DNA of 64,000 bases from Spiroplasma monobiae MQ-1 (GTDB taxonomy: Bacteria; Bacillota_I; Bacilli_A; Mycoplasmatales; Mycoplasmataceae), in assembly GCF_002865545.1 (NCBI RefSeq), contig NZ_CP025543.1, positions 496,001-560,000 on the forward strand. The letters run 5' to 3'. Every line of letters begins with the position of its first letter. Position 1 is the stretch's first letter. This document shows, one piece after another, positions 10,331 to 22,980 of the stretch. Both the position numbers and the translations under genes were made by a program. The notes below the pieces were generated by a model. It ran no database searches, was not told the DNA's origin, and saw nothing but the letters and a program-made list of their open reading frames with translations.

Positions 10331-10361
10331 AAAAAAGTAAATCTTATTGATTTACTTTTTT
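10331..10361 (-). terminator. Terminator of the P-type ATPase, containing its stop codon
   Basis: AAAAAGTAAATC pairs with GATTTACTTTTT. The ATPase stop (TAA, 10344-10346) lies in the 5-nt loop, so translation runs into the hairpin. Confidence 0.7.
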
Positions 10362-13235
10362 CTTTGATTTTCTTTTTTGTTTTTCTTTTATAATATCTAA
10401 TTCAACTAATTCTTGAGCAAGAATTCTATTTCTTCTTCAAGGATCGGGTTTGTAGTGATAAGTTGCATAAACAACTCCATCTAAGATTAGCATAAATATT
10501 ACAGGAAACAGCGCAATAGCAAATGCACCAGGAATTAAATATCAATTTGTTGAATTATATTTAGTTACTTCAGTTAAGTTTAAAATTTTATCATTAAATC
10601 CTGGAATGAATATTGCTATTAAGTTTAAACATATTGCCAACATGCTTGCAAGTCATAATGGTTTATTAACAATTAAGTCTAACTTTTTATCAGCTTTTCA
10701 ATTTGAAAGTTTTATTGTGTTTGCATAGAAACAAGGAGCACAAGTAATAGCAACAAACATTGTAGTTCTTCCATAATCTCCAATTTCAATTTTATCTTCA
10801 ACATGAATAGATGAATCTCTTAAAGCTTGATGTCATGTACCATTGTATTCTTGATTTCTAAGTATTACTCTTAACTCTTCTTGAGTCATAAACATCATTC
10901 CAAAGTAGTAAGCTCCAATTGAAGCAATTGTTGTGAATAATATTATTTTAAATAAGGTAAAGCCTAGACCTTTAAATAATGAATTTTTACCTTTTATAGG
11001 TTTTATTTTCATTAAACTTGGGTCATTAGCGCCCATACCCATTGCAAGAGCTATAATAGATTCAACAATTAGGTTCATTCATAATATATTTGTGGCTTCC
11101 AATGGAGAAACCGAATTTATTACAGAAAGTATAAATATTGAAAGTACATTCGCTAAGTTAACACCAATTACAAAAGCAATAGCTCTTTTAATTTTTTGAT
11201 AAACATTTCTACCTTCATTCACACCTTTAATGATAGTTTCAAAGTTATCATCTGTCAAAATAATATCACTAGCTTGTTTTGCGACATCAGTTCCAGTAAT
11301 ACCCATAGCAACCCCGATATCAGCTTTACTTAAACTTGGAGCATCATTTACACCATCACCTGTCATTGATGTAATATTCCCTTTTTGTTTTAAAGCATCA
11401 ACAATTCTAACTTTATGTTCTGGATTTACTCTGGCAAATACTTTGATTTGCTCTATAACTCTTAACAGTTGTTTATCATCTAATTGATTTAGTGTATCAC
11501 TGCTCATTACTTCATATTCAGAATGAGCTAAATCTAATTCTTTTGCAATTGCAAGAGCAGTTACGGCATGATCTCCTGTAATCATAACAACTTCAATTCC
11601 TGCATCATGAGCTAATTGAACTGCATTAACTGCAGTTTCTCTAACAGGGTCAATCATACCAACTGCTCCCAAAAAGACTAAGTCATGTTCTAAATCATCT
11701 TTATCTTCGAGTTTGTCATAATTTAAGTGATAAGCAAATGCAAGGACCCTTAAAGCATCTTTTGAAAGGTTATTAGACATTTCAAGCAATACTTTCTTGT
11801 CTTCGTCTGTAATGTCTCTCAAGACATTATCAATCATTATTTTGCTACATCTTTGTAATAGTTGATCAATGGCTCCTTTTGTAAATGCAGTATTGACTCC
11901 ATTTACATTATTAACAGTTGTCATCATTTTTCTTTCACTGTCAAAAGGCATTTCATCAATTCTTGTTCAAACATCTCTTGAATCTTGTTCATCATATCCA
12001 ATTATTTCAGCATAATCTACAAGAGCAAGTTCTGTTGGATCTCCAATTCTTTCATTACCCTCTGTAACTGAATCGTTACATAAAACTAATGCCTTTAAGA
12101 ATAAATCCATATGATTGTCATTTTTTTCTTTTGCGTATTCTTTTGATTCTAGAATTTTATTGTCCATAATCATTTTCTTAACTGTCATTTTATTTTGTGT
12201 TAAAGTTCCAGTTTTGTCAGTACAAATAAAGTTAACATTACCTAAAGTTTCAACTGCTTGTAATTTTTTAATAATAACATTTTGTTTAACCATCTTTTTA
12301 GTACTTATACTTAAAGTAATTGAAACAACAGCTGCTAAACATTCAGGAATAACACCAATAGCTAAGGTAATTGCAACCATTAAGTAATTTGCTCATGCAT
12401 CTTTTGATCCACTAAAGAATAATGTTGTAAAAATTAAAATTGCAAGAACAAAACTCAAACCACTCACCCAGTAAGTAAATGAGTTTAGTTTTCTTTCTAA
12501 TGGCGTTGACTCTTCTTCGTTCTCATTAATTGATTTTGCAATTTTACCGATTTCAGTATTTTCACCAGTTTTAATAACAACCCCAATTGCTCTTCCTGAT
12601 GTAATGAAAGTAGACATAAAAGCAATATTTTTCATTTCAGCTAAAATCGTAGTTGTTTCTTTCATTGGTAAATGAGTTTTTTCAACAGGCAATGATTCAC
12701 CAGTCAAGTTAGCTTCATCTATTGTTAAATCATTTGATTCAACAATTCTAAGCTCAGCTGGAATGTATTTTCCAGCTTCAAGAACAACAATATCTCCTGG
12801 AACCAATTCACTTGCATCTATTTCTTGTTGCATATCATTTCTAATAACAACAGCTTTTGGTTTTGAAAGAGATTTTAAAGCATCCATAGATTTTCTTGCC
12901 TTAATTGTTTGAACCGTTTCTAAAACAGCATCAATTAAAACAATAGATAAAATAACTGCTGCATCTATAAATTCTGATGCTTCAACATGTCCACCATTTG
13001 ATATTATTGGAGCAACTATTGAAATAACTGCTGCACCCATTAATACAAGTAAAATTGGCTCTATTAATGTTTTTAGAAAGATTAAATATCAAGGCGTCAT
13101 TTTTCCTTGAGGTAGTTCATTTAATCCATATTGTGTTTTTTTTAATTCTACTTGTTCAGTAGTTAATCCTTGTTTGATATTAGTCTCTAATTGTTTTTCG
13201 AGTTCTGGTTCAGAACTTAACAGATTTTCGTCCAT
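10344..13235 (-). CDS. P-type cation-transporting ATPase, probably calcium type (963 aa)
   Basis: An ion pump of the P2 class that couples ATP hydrolysis to cation transport across the membrane. Motifs in order: actuator Thr-Gly-Glu-Ser (178-181), membrane segment with Pro-Glu-Cys-Leu (297-300, where Ca pumps usually have Pro-Glu-Gly-Leu), phosphorylation site Asp340 in Asp-Lys-Thr-Gly-Thr, nucleotide-binding Lys-Gly-Ala (about 453), and the hinge Thr-Gly-Asp-Gly-Val-Asn-Asp (625-631). Four TGA codons read as Trp join the shorter frames; the true start is the ATG at 13235. The length matches full bacterial Ca-ATPases with ten membrane segments. Calcium is the best guess; other cations cannot be excluded. 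It is apparently monocistronic. Confidence 0.9.
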
Positions 13236-13350
13236 ATATACTTCCACTTCTTTTTTATTAATAAAATTATAACAAAAATATATTTTTTTTGTTTAATAGT
13301 TTTAAAACATAATTTTTTTTAATCACCTATTTAATTAAGGTATAGGTTTA

Positions 13351-13374
13351 AAAAAACACCTGTTAGGTGTTTTT

Positions 13375-13376
<2 letters not shown>
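13351..13376 (-). terminator. Terminator of beta-glucosidase 1, overlapping its stop codon
   Basis: AAAAAACACCT pairs with AGGTGTTTTTT around a GTT loop. The stop codon TAA (13375-13377) overlaps the foot of the stem. Confidence 0.75.
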
Positions 13377-14814
<1,438 letters not shown>

Positions 14815-14815
14815 T

Positions 14816-16495
14816 TTATGCTCCTTTTAATATTTTTATTTTATTTTTAGTTTCGCTATTTAATTCAGATATTTTTACATAATTTTGTTTTTTTGAATTT
14901 TTAATAGTTTTTCTATTTGTTTTATCTATTAATTGATTAATATTTTCTTTAAGTTCTAATTTTAATTTTAAAACTTTCTCCCCAACTTCTTTTCAATCAA
15001 AATCATATTCATTCTTTAATATTTTTTTAGTTCTATTTTCAAAGAATTTAATTTTTGATAACAATAAAGTCGATGTAAAACTAATACTAATAGTTAAAAT
15101 CATACTCAAGAAACCTCACAAAAAGTTTCCACCAGCTCATGTATTTATATTAATACCCTCAGGTGCCTTTTGAACAAAACCAATTATCCCAAGTATTCCA
15201 AAAGGTGCTGCTGTAGTTCAAACACCCGATGCAGTGTATAGCAAACAACCAAAGTAGGTTCCTATCACAGCACCCACCATTGGATAAACATATTTAACAC
15301 CAACAGAATAAATACAAGGTTCAGTAACACCGGCTACAAACCCAGAAACTGCATTACTATAAGCAACTTGTCTTACTTTTTTACAATTTTTATTTTTTAA
15401 TCCAAATGCAAATGTTGCAACGGCTGTTGAGACATTTGAGAAAATTAATAATCCCAAGATTAAACTTCCGTCATTTTTTACAATGTCTTGCATTAAAATT
15501 GGTGTTATAGTTCTGTGTATGCCAAATATTACCATCGGAGAATAAAGAGCTCCTATTATTGGTGTAAAAATATATTTAGTTATTTGATGAGTCATCAAAT
15601 AGTTAAAAGCTATTGATAAATAACTTGTAAACAATAATCCTATTGGAGCAATAAATATTATTCCTATAAGTATTGTTGAAACAATTACAATTGTTGGTTC
15701 TATCAACATTCTAAAGTTTCCAAATTTGGCTTTTTGTAGTCCTTGTTGTATTAAAGATCCAATGTATGCAACCAAAACCATTGGTATAACCATTCCTTCA
15801 AAAGAAATCTTTCAAGGAAAATAAAAATCTCCAAATATTTTTCAACCAGGCATCGCATTTATAATGGTTTGTCCTGGTTCAAGTTGTATATCACTTAATG
15901 AAGTTAAGAACGGATTACACAATGCAGCACCAACAACTATTCCGTATATCGGATTTGCATTCATACATTTAAATGTAGATCAAGATACACCAATTACAAC
16001 AAAATAAGTTAATCCTCTTGAAATTGTCTTATTAAAATCATCTCATTGTTGAAGTCATTCAGCTTCTTTTATAGAATTTGAAGCTAAAAAGACGGGCATT
16101 CTTAACATTTCTCAAAAACCAATTGTTACCAAAACAATTAGTAAAGGAGAAAATATTTGTGAAACAAACGTTAAGAATGATCTTCTTTGTTTTTTAGTAC
16201 TTAAATCTGCAATCACTTCTTTATCTTTTAAATCTTTTGCTATTTCAATATTATTTTGAATTACAAATACTTTAAATAGTTTTGCAACACTTGGACCAAT
16301 AATAACTTGATATTCACCTGACGACAAAACTACGCCTTGAACAAAAGAAATTTTTTTAATTTCATCACTTTTAAATAATTCTTTATTTTTAACTATAAAT
16401 CTTAATCTTGTCATGCAGTTGTATATTTTTTCTATATTTTCTACACCCCCAACAAGATTGGTTAGATTTTCAATATCTTCTTTTTTAAATTCCAT
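14816..16495 (-). CDS. PTS beta-glucoside-type permease EIIBC 1, without EIIA (559 aa)
   Basis: Imports and phosphorylates a sugar of the glucose/beta-glucoside group. EIIB is at the N-terminus with phospho-Cys27 in Tyr-Asn-Cys-Met-Thr-Arg-Leu-Arg-Phe; EIIC membrane segments follow (about 110-470). The C-terminal 80-90 residues are cytosolic, charged and probably helical (many Lys, Glu, Asn). No EIIA domain is fused or adjacent, so phosphate must come from an EIIA elsewhere, such as those of the other two modules. The start follows an unusual run of six G (GGGGGGATGTA). A palindrome lies at 16562-16581 upstream. It is the middle gene of module 1. Confidence 0.85.
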
Positions 16496-16541
16496 TACAT
16501 CCCCCCACTTATATTTTACAAATACAATACAAAATATAAAG

Positions 16542-16581
16542 AAAAATGAACTAGTTTGAAAAAAATGAACTAGTTCATTTT
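16542..16581 (-). promoter_or_regulatory. Palindrome and direct repeat between RpiR1 and EIIBC1
   Basis: AAAATGAACTAGTTCATTTT (16562-16581) is a perfect 20-nt palindrome. A second copy of its left half (AAAAATGAACTAGTT) starts at 16542, 19 nt away. The RpiR1 stop codon (TAG, 16570-16572) lies in the centre. It is 47-86 nt upstream of the EIIBC1 start and has no following T run long enough for a terminator, so an operator is the likelier reading. Confidence 0.5.
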
Positions 16582-17337
16582 ACTTGTGAGTATATAATCT
16601 ATGTATTTTCACATATAGATTAATTTAAAATTTCTATCTATAAAATTTCTTTCAAATTTTTCATTATCAAAATATATAACAGTTATATCTTTATCTTTAA
16701 AATAATCTTTTCAATTTAAAGAAACAAAAACTATAATATCTTTATTATCATTATATATATACTCAAATAATTTAGTAAGAAATGAGTTATCACGTCCAGA
16801 AAAAATAAAAACATTATAACTATCTTTATAATTTAGTTTTCTTATTATTTCCACATCTTTTTCAAGATTAATAACTTTATTATCTATATTGTTTTTATTC
16901 AAAACATCCTCTAAAAAAATTGTGGAATAAACAGTTTGGTAACAAGAAAATACATTTACTTTTTTGCTAATTATTTTTTTGATAAAAAATTCAATTTGTT
17001 TATCATTGGAATTCACTCAATTTTTTAAATTATCATTAATTTCAAAGAAATTTTGCTCGTTATTCTTATTTAACAAATCAATAGTGTTATTAATTTTAAA
17101 ATTATTTTCATATTCAATCCTTAGTCTCATCTGCAACTCTCTAAAACCACTCACTAAAGCGGCTTTAGAAAAAGCTGTAATAGTACTTTTTGAACAATGA
17201 CATTTATGTGCAAGTTCATTTTGCGTTAGAAAAATACCTTTTGAAAAATCTTCCAATATTTGTCTTGCTATAATTTTAAATACTGTATTTCTATTTTCTT
17301 TACCTAAATTATCTATTCTTATATAAATTGTTTTCAT
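16570..17337 (-). CDS. RpiR/MurR-family transcriptional regulator 1 (255 aa)
   Basis: A predicted sugar-phosphate-responsive regulator. The N-terminal HTH (about residues 15-75) has Phe-Leu-Thr-Gln-Asn-Glu-Leu-Ala-His-Lys-Cys followed by Cys-Ser-Lys-Ser-Thr-Ile-Thr-Ala-Phe-Ser-Lys, the RpiR recognition region. The C-terminal half resembles a SIS phosphosugar-binding domain and contains Val-Phe-Ile-Phe-Ser-Gly-Arg-Asp-Asn. TGA at 16711 and 17017 read as Trp. It is the first gene of module 1. The two sibling regulators at 24004 and 28946 head modules 2 and 3. The likely target is the palindrome overlapping its own stop codon, upstream of EIIBC1. Confidence 0.82.
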
Positions 17338-17380
17338 TCCTTTTTAATCCCTTTAATTAAATTATCTACTATAAATTAAA

Positions 17381-17408
17381 AAAGTATTTCACAAATGTAA
17401 AATACTTT
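17381..17408 (-). terminator. Terminator of beta-glucosidase 2
   Basis: AAAGTATTT pairs with AAATACTTT around a 10-nt loop, directly after the stop codon at 17415, with flanking A and T runs. Confidence 0.65.
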
Positions 17409-17414
17409 CATTTA

Positions 17415-18866
17415 TTATATTTCTTTTGTTTTCATAAAGTTTTGAAATCATTTATAAGATTTCTTTAAAAACCTATCTCCAGTACCCCTATGATAATCGT
17501 CATAATCCACGAAAATCATTCCATAACGTTTTGACATTTCATTTGATCCTGCAGAAACAACATCGATCGGAGTTCACATTGTATAACCAAATAAGTTAAC
17601 ACCATCCTTAATAGCTTCACTCATTTGTTCAAAGTGTTGACCTAAATATTCAATTCTATAATCATCTTCAACTGTGTTGTTATCATTTAAAACTTCAGAA
17701 ACACCAATACCGTTTTCTGAAATAAATAATGGTACACGATACATATCTCATAACTGATTTAAGCAGTATCTTAATCCCATTGGATCAATTTGTCAACCTC
17801 ACTCAGTTGCTTTTAAGAATGGGTTTTTTCCAACCTTCAAAATATTACCTTCTGTCATTTGTCCAGTTTCTTTAGAAACAGTTCCAGACATATAATAACT
17901 AAAAGAAATAAATTCAACTGGAAATTTTTTTAATAATTCATCATCACCAGCTTCTTTGTTAATTTCAACTCCGTATTCTTTAAACATTCTTAATGCATAA
18001 CCTGGGTATTCACCCTTTACCATAACATCGTAATAGAAGAATTTTTTCATGTGTTCCATTCTTTGATTTTCTAAAACATTTATAGGATTACAATCAATTG
18101 GATATGAAGTAGTGTCAGCAACCATACAACCCACTTTTATGTGAGGGTATTTTTTTGAATATTCAACAACTTTAGCTTGTGCAACAAATTGTTTGTGCAA
18201 ATCTCCATAAGATGAAAGAATTTTCTGCATAACACCGCCTTCTTGTTCTTTATCACTAAATTGTCTAGTTATAAGAACACCTAAATTAATTTCATTAAAA
18301 GGTAGTCAATATTTAACATAACCATTAAATTCATCCATTAAAAGTTTTGCAAACCTTAAATAACAATCAGACAATTCTTTATCCCTTCAAGTCAAACCCT
18401 TTTGAATTACTCAGAATGGTAAATCAAAGTGATTAATAGTTAACATAACTTCTAAACCTTGGGCTTTACATTCTTCAAAAACATTTTTATAAAAAGACAT
18501 ACCAGTTGCATTGGGCTTTTCGTCATTTCCATTCGGAAAAATTCTGGTTCAAGCAACTGACATTCTAAAAACTTTAAGTCCAGCTTCTTTAAATAATCTA
18601 ATATCTTCTTTATATCTATTATAAAAATCATTACCAAATCTTTTTGGATAATGAAGTCCTTTTTTATTATCAATAGAATCTAGAATATCTTGTTTTGTAA
18701 GTTTTCTAGAAGCTTCAATATCTGTCCTATCTTTTAATTCTACATAGGGAATCATTTCTAATAATGATAATGTTTTTCCATCAACATCATATGCTCCTTC
18801 AATTTGATTTGCAGCAGTTGCTCCTCCTCAAAGAAAATTTTTAGGAAATTCTAATTTTTTTGCCAT
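17415..18866 (-). CDS. bglA: 6-phospho-beta-glucosidase 2, GH1 (483 aa)
   Basis: Cytosolic hydrolase of PTS-delivered beta-glucoside phosphates. The GH1 N-terminus Phe-Leu-Trp-Gly-Gly-Ala-Thr-Ala-Ala-Asn-Gln-Ile-Glu-Gly is intact. The acid/base Glu sits in Pro-Phe-Asn-Glu-Ile-Asn (about 190), the nucleophile is Glu384 in Ile-Ser-Glu-Asn-Gly, and a phosphate-binding-type Ser-Lys-Arg-Tyr-Gly stretch lies near the C-terminus. The true ATG is at 18866, upstream of the first Met seen under the standard code, and TGA codons read as Trp. Its ATG overlaps the stop of beta-glucosidase 3 by one base (TAATG), so the two are translationally coupled. It is closest in sequence to beta-glucosidase 4 of module 3. 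Confidence 0.88.
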
Positions 18867-20269
18867 TATATATTTTCTCCATTTTTTTCAATTAATTCTT
18901 TATACCAAAAGAAACTATCTTTTCTGATTCTTCTCATGTCTTTTTCATCGAATTCATCTCTATTTACATAAATAAAACCATATCTTTTCGAAATTCCTTC
19001 ATGAGTTGATACCAAGTCAATTGCACTTCAAGGCATATAACCAATCATTTCAACACCTTCTTGAATAGCTTCTGACATAAATTTAATGTGTCTTTTATAG
19101 TATTCAATTCTATAATCATCATGTATTTTTTCATCTTCAGTTAAAACGTCTTTAGCTCCTATACCATTTTCAGTAATCATAATCGGTAATTGATATCTAT
19201 CATAAACTTCTTTTAATGTATTCTTAAATCCAATAGGATCAATTTCTCAACCAAATTGTGTTTTTTCTAAATTAGGATTGTAAACAGATTTTCCAACTCC
19301 AGGAACTACCATTCCTTTTTGTTGATCCTTATTTTTATCTAAAGATTTTTTATAATCTTCCATGGTTGCAGTTTCCACTGTCATTGTTGAATAGTAATTG
19401 AAAGCTATAAAGTCCGGTTTTGAATTTTTAAGAACTTCTTTTTCTTCTTCTGTAACCATTATTTCTTCTCCAATAGATTTTAAAGCAATCTTAAAGTAAT
19501 TACTGTAATCACCTCTACAAACAATATCTAGAAATGCTCAATTTCTTAATTGATCAAATTTTATCTTCGCATCATAATCCTCTGGTTTACTACTTGCTGG
19601 ATATACAGATGAAATATTTGGAGCAGGCCCTATCTTTCCATCAGGCAACATTTTTCTAAACAATATAATTGCTCTTGCTTGAGCAACATTTAAATTGTGC
19701 ATAATTTGTCATTTACTTGCTTTTGATTTTTCAGAAATAACACCAATCGTTTGACCAACTAAAGCAAACATATTTAATTCATTTATTGTAAGTCATCATT
19801 TAACTTTTGAACCATAATTTTCAAATAACACTTTTGAATATATTTCAAATAATTTTGAAAATTCTGAACTATCAAGCCCTCCAACCTCATCTATAAAGTT
19901 TGGTGTATCAAAGTGAAACATAGTAACCACTGGTTCAATTTTATATTTTATTAACTCATCAATCAAGTCGCTATAAAATTTGATACCCTCTTGATTAACA
20001 TCTCCTTTTACGTTTTTAATAATTCTTGGTCATGAAATTGAAAATCTATAAGATTTAAAACCCATTTCAGCCATAATAGAAACATCTTCTTTTCAATTAT
20101 TATAATGATCAGATGCAACTTTAAAACCAGTTATTCCTTTTGGATAAGTCTCTCTTTCATCAAATCTATCCATAATTGATGGTACTTTTCCCCCTTGATT
20201 AATACCACCTTCAATTTGATAGGCACTAGTAGAAGCGCCTCATAAAAAATCTTTTGGAAATTTGTTCAT
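18866..20269 (-). CDS. bglA: 6-phospho-beta-glucosidase 3, GH1 (467 aa)
   Basis: Second GH1 enzyme of module 2, clearly diverged from its neighbour. It starts Phe-Leu-Trp-Gly-Ala-Ser-Thr-Ser-Ala-Tyr-Gln-Ile-Glu-Gly. The acid/base is Glu164 in Thr-Ile-Asn-Glu-Leu-Asn and the nucleophile Glu367 in Ile-Thr-Glu-Asn-Gly. The sugar-binding His is in Phe-His-Phe-Asp-Thr-Pro, where the common motif is His-Tyr/Trp-Asp-x-Pro. TGA codons as Trp are frequent. Two different GH1 enzymes behind one permease suggest that the module handles more than one beta-glucoside. It lies 96 nt downstream of the EIIABC gene, with no strong terminator between. Confidence 0.87.
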
Positions 20270-20364
20270 ATATTTTCTCCTTTTTTATAACGCAATCAAA
20301 AATATTTTTGAATGCTTAGTCATTATTTATTAATATTTATTAATATTTATTAATATCTTTTTAG

Positions 20365-22881
20365 TTAAATGCCATAGTTGATAAGTAATGAAGAAGTATC
20401 TTTTTTATATTCTTCTTTATAATTTTCAATTTCAAATTTTGCCTTTTTATTTATATAATCCAAAATTTTATAAATTCTGTCGAGTTTTTCTTTTTTTATA
20501 CTTTCTATTTTTTCAAAGTCAATTAAAGAATATAATTCATCCTTATGTTTTTCTAAATCAGCAAAATCCTGTTTAGCTAAATTATCTATATATTCTTTCG
20601 CAAAAAGTGCTTTTTCAGTATTATTTTTTTTGATTCATACCTGACCTTTTTTAAACATTTTTTCAATTAGCCTTTCTCGTCTCTCTTTTTTAGTTTCGAT
20701 TTCAGCTAAAACCTTAATGTATTTTTGAATGAATTTTTTCTCTTGATTTCTCAAAAACTTTATTTCTTCTTTTGTATATAAATTTTTTAATTCAGTTCTT
20801 GCTTTAATTATTTCCGGCTTTAGATTTAAATCAATTTCTTTATTTTTAAATAAAAAGTCAATTAATTTAATAGTTGTTCTGTTTATTAAAGTCTTTTCCT
20901 CTATTCTCTCTTTATAAAACAACATTGTAAGACCAACTCCAATACCAATTGTTATTCCAACACCCATTAGATAAAGCAATCCATTTTGCAGCGGTTCTAT
21001 TCTTGCAACACCACCAAGCATTGGATCTACAAAGAATCCTAAAGCTTCAAAGATTCCAATTCCTGTTTGAGCTCTATTTGAAACGTGTAATCAATTCAAT
21101 AAAGCCCCTCCAATAAATGCCGCAATAACACCACAAATTAAAGGTCGCTTTTTAGGAAGGTTAATTCCATAAAGAATAGGTTCTGTTATACCTAAAATAC
21201 CCATAGGAATCATTCCATAAGCTTGTTTTTTTAGAAGTTGATTTCTTGTTATAATAGCAACACCCACAAGCGCTCCTAACTGAGCTCAAACAGATAAACT
21301 TCCAGCTATACCAAGATAACTTCATCCTCCATTTGCCATACCTTCAATTCTGATTGCAATTCCTAAAGTTCCATGTAATCCGAAAATTACACAAATTTGT
21401 CATAGTGCAACATAAGCTCCAACACCTACTCCAAATGGAATATTTCCAACATAAATCATAAGTGCACCAAATAAAACTTCAATTAGCATTCATGCAGGGG
21501 TAAGGATAAAGAACCCAAACATTCCTGAAAATAGGAATAAAATAAACGGTCTAAACATTAACTCCAATGCCGATGGCATTCATCTAACAACTCATTTGTC
21601 AATTTTGGCAGAAATATAAATTATTGGTAAAATCACAAATACCTTTGTACCTAACGGAATAAGACTAAATATTTTAGTTATATTGTTAAAGGCTTCATTA
21701 GAAGTATGTATATCTTCTATATGAATTCATGTATAACTTAGACCTATTCCACTAGCTCCACCATCTGCAAAAATTATTGGTGCCGATAATATCAAGCCAA
21801 TTCCAATACCATATATTGGATTCAATTTAAATCTATCGGCTGCAACATATGCAATTGCAACTCCAGTAAAGTAACTTGTGCATCTACCCATTATAAATAT
21901 AGCTACTCATATCGTTGCTAACTCCGGATCAAATAAACTAACTTGTCTTGGATCTAATGGTTCTCTAGAAGTTACAATTGATGGCATAACTCCTGATAAA
22001 ACAAGTATAGCCATAAGCGCTTGTATAAGACCTGCTCCCGTCATAATCGGAATCATTCTTACCATGGTTCCACCAAGCACTCCTATAAATCTTGCAGCAG
22101 CACTTTTTGTTTGTTTTTGCACTTGATAGTTTGATTCTAAGAATTCATTTTGTAACATTATTTCATCTTTTACTTTATAAACATCTTGACCAATTACAAC
22201 TTGTAATTCAGAACCATTTCAAAGCAACTGTTTACAAATTGGCATTTTTTTAATAGCATCCTCATTTACTAAACTCTTATCTTTTACCGTAAATCTAAGT
22301 CGTGTCATACAATTATAAACTTGTTGATAATTGGCTTTGCTTCCAACAAATTTATTTAAATCAAATGCTATGGATTGATATTTATTTTTTACATTAAAAA
22401 AGTCTTCCAATGACTCAATATTTTTAACTTCCTTTTTGTATTCAACAGTACAAATAAGTTCACCTTGTTTGTAATCACCTTCTTTAAAATTTTTTATTAA
22501 AACATCTTTATCAAAAACCAAAGGTGTTTCATTTGAAATTTTTTTATCTTTTAACATTTCCAAATCAACCGAAAACAATTTATCTCCCTTTGATAGGTTT
22601 GTGTTCGGCTTTAATCTTGTCTTAAAAGGTTCCCCCTTTAGATTAACGGTTTCAATGCCACAGTGAATTAATATACCAAGATCATCAATTTCAAGTCCGT
22701 ATGCGTGCTTTGTATCAAAAACCATGATAACCTTAGCTCTATCAAACGGCATTGAAAAATCATTTTTGTTTGGTATTATCAAAATCCCATCACCTAGTAG
22801 TTTTTGTGCAAAAGCAGAATCAGAACACTTATCTAGACTCTTAACTTCACAATCTACTGGTGCATAAATCTTTATTTCCAT
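20365..22881 (-). CDS. PTS beta-glucoside permease EIIABC, module 2, with long C-terminal helical tail (838 aa)
   Basis: A complete fused permease. EIIA is N-terminal (His59 region His-Ala-Tyr-Gly; active His73 in Leu-Ile-His-Cys-Gly-Ile), EIIB next (Cys191 in Tyr-Asn-Cys-Met-Thr-Arg-Leu-Arg), then EIIC with about ten membrane segments (about 260-660). The A-B-C order is unlike the B-C-A order of E. coli BglF. After the last membrane segment there are about 190 highly charged residues rich in Lys, Glu and Ile, with heptad-like spacing: a predicted coiled-coil tail not typical of the family. TGA codons join the shorter frames. The start has AAAGGAGA. The upstream 22891-22912 motif is shared with the module 3 permease. 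Confidence 0.88.
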
Positions 22882-22890
22882 TACCTATCT

Positions 22891-22912
22891 CCTTTATAGT
22901 AATATTTTCCAT
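22891..22912 (-). promoter_or_regulatory. Conserved leader motif upstream of EIIABC, module 2
   Basis: On the minus strand this is ATGGAAAATATTACTATAAAGG, which matches 28861-28882 at 20 of 22 positions. It includes the ribosome-binding site AAAGGAG. A further TTTTCCA occurs about 30 nt upstream at 22936-22942. I read this as a regulatory site shared by two PTS genes; the binding factor is unknown, perhaps the RpiR regulators. Confidence 0.5.
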
Positions 22913-22952
22913 ATTTTTTAAATAATTAAAATAAATTTTCCAGTAAAAGAAA

Positions 22953-22975
22953 ACACTTTCCTAAAAAGAAAGTGT
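22953..22975 (-). terminator. Hairpin between ROK kinase and EIIABC
   Basis: ACACTTTC pairs with GAAAGTGT around CTAAAAA, followed on the minus strand by TTTTCTTTT. It is nearly identical to the hairpin at 23981-24005. It could end the regulator-kinase transcript or act as an attenuator ahead of the permease. Confidence 0.6.
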
Positions 22976-22980
22976 CTATT

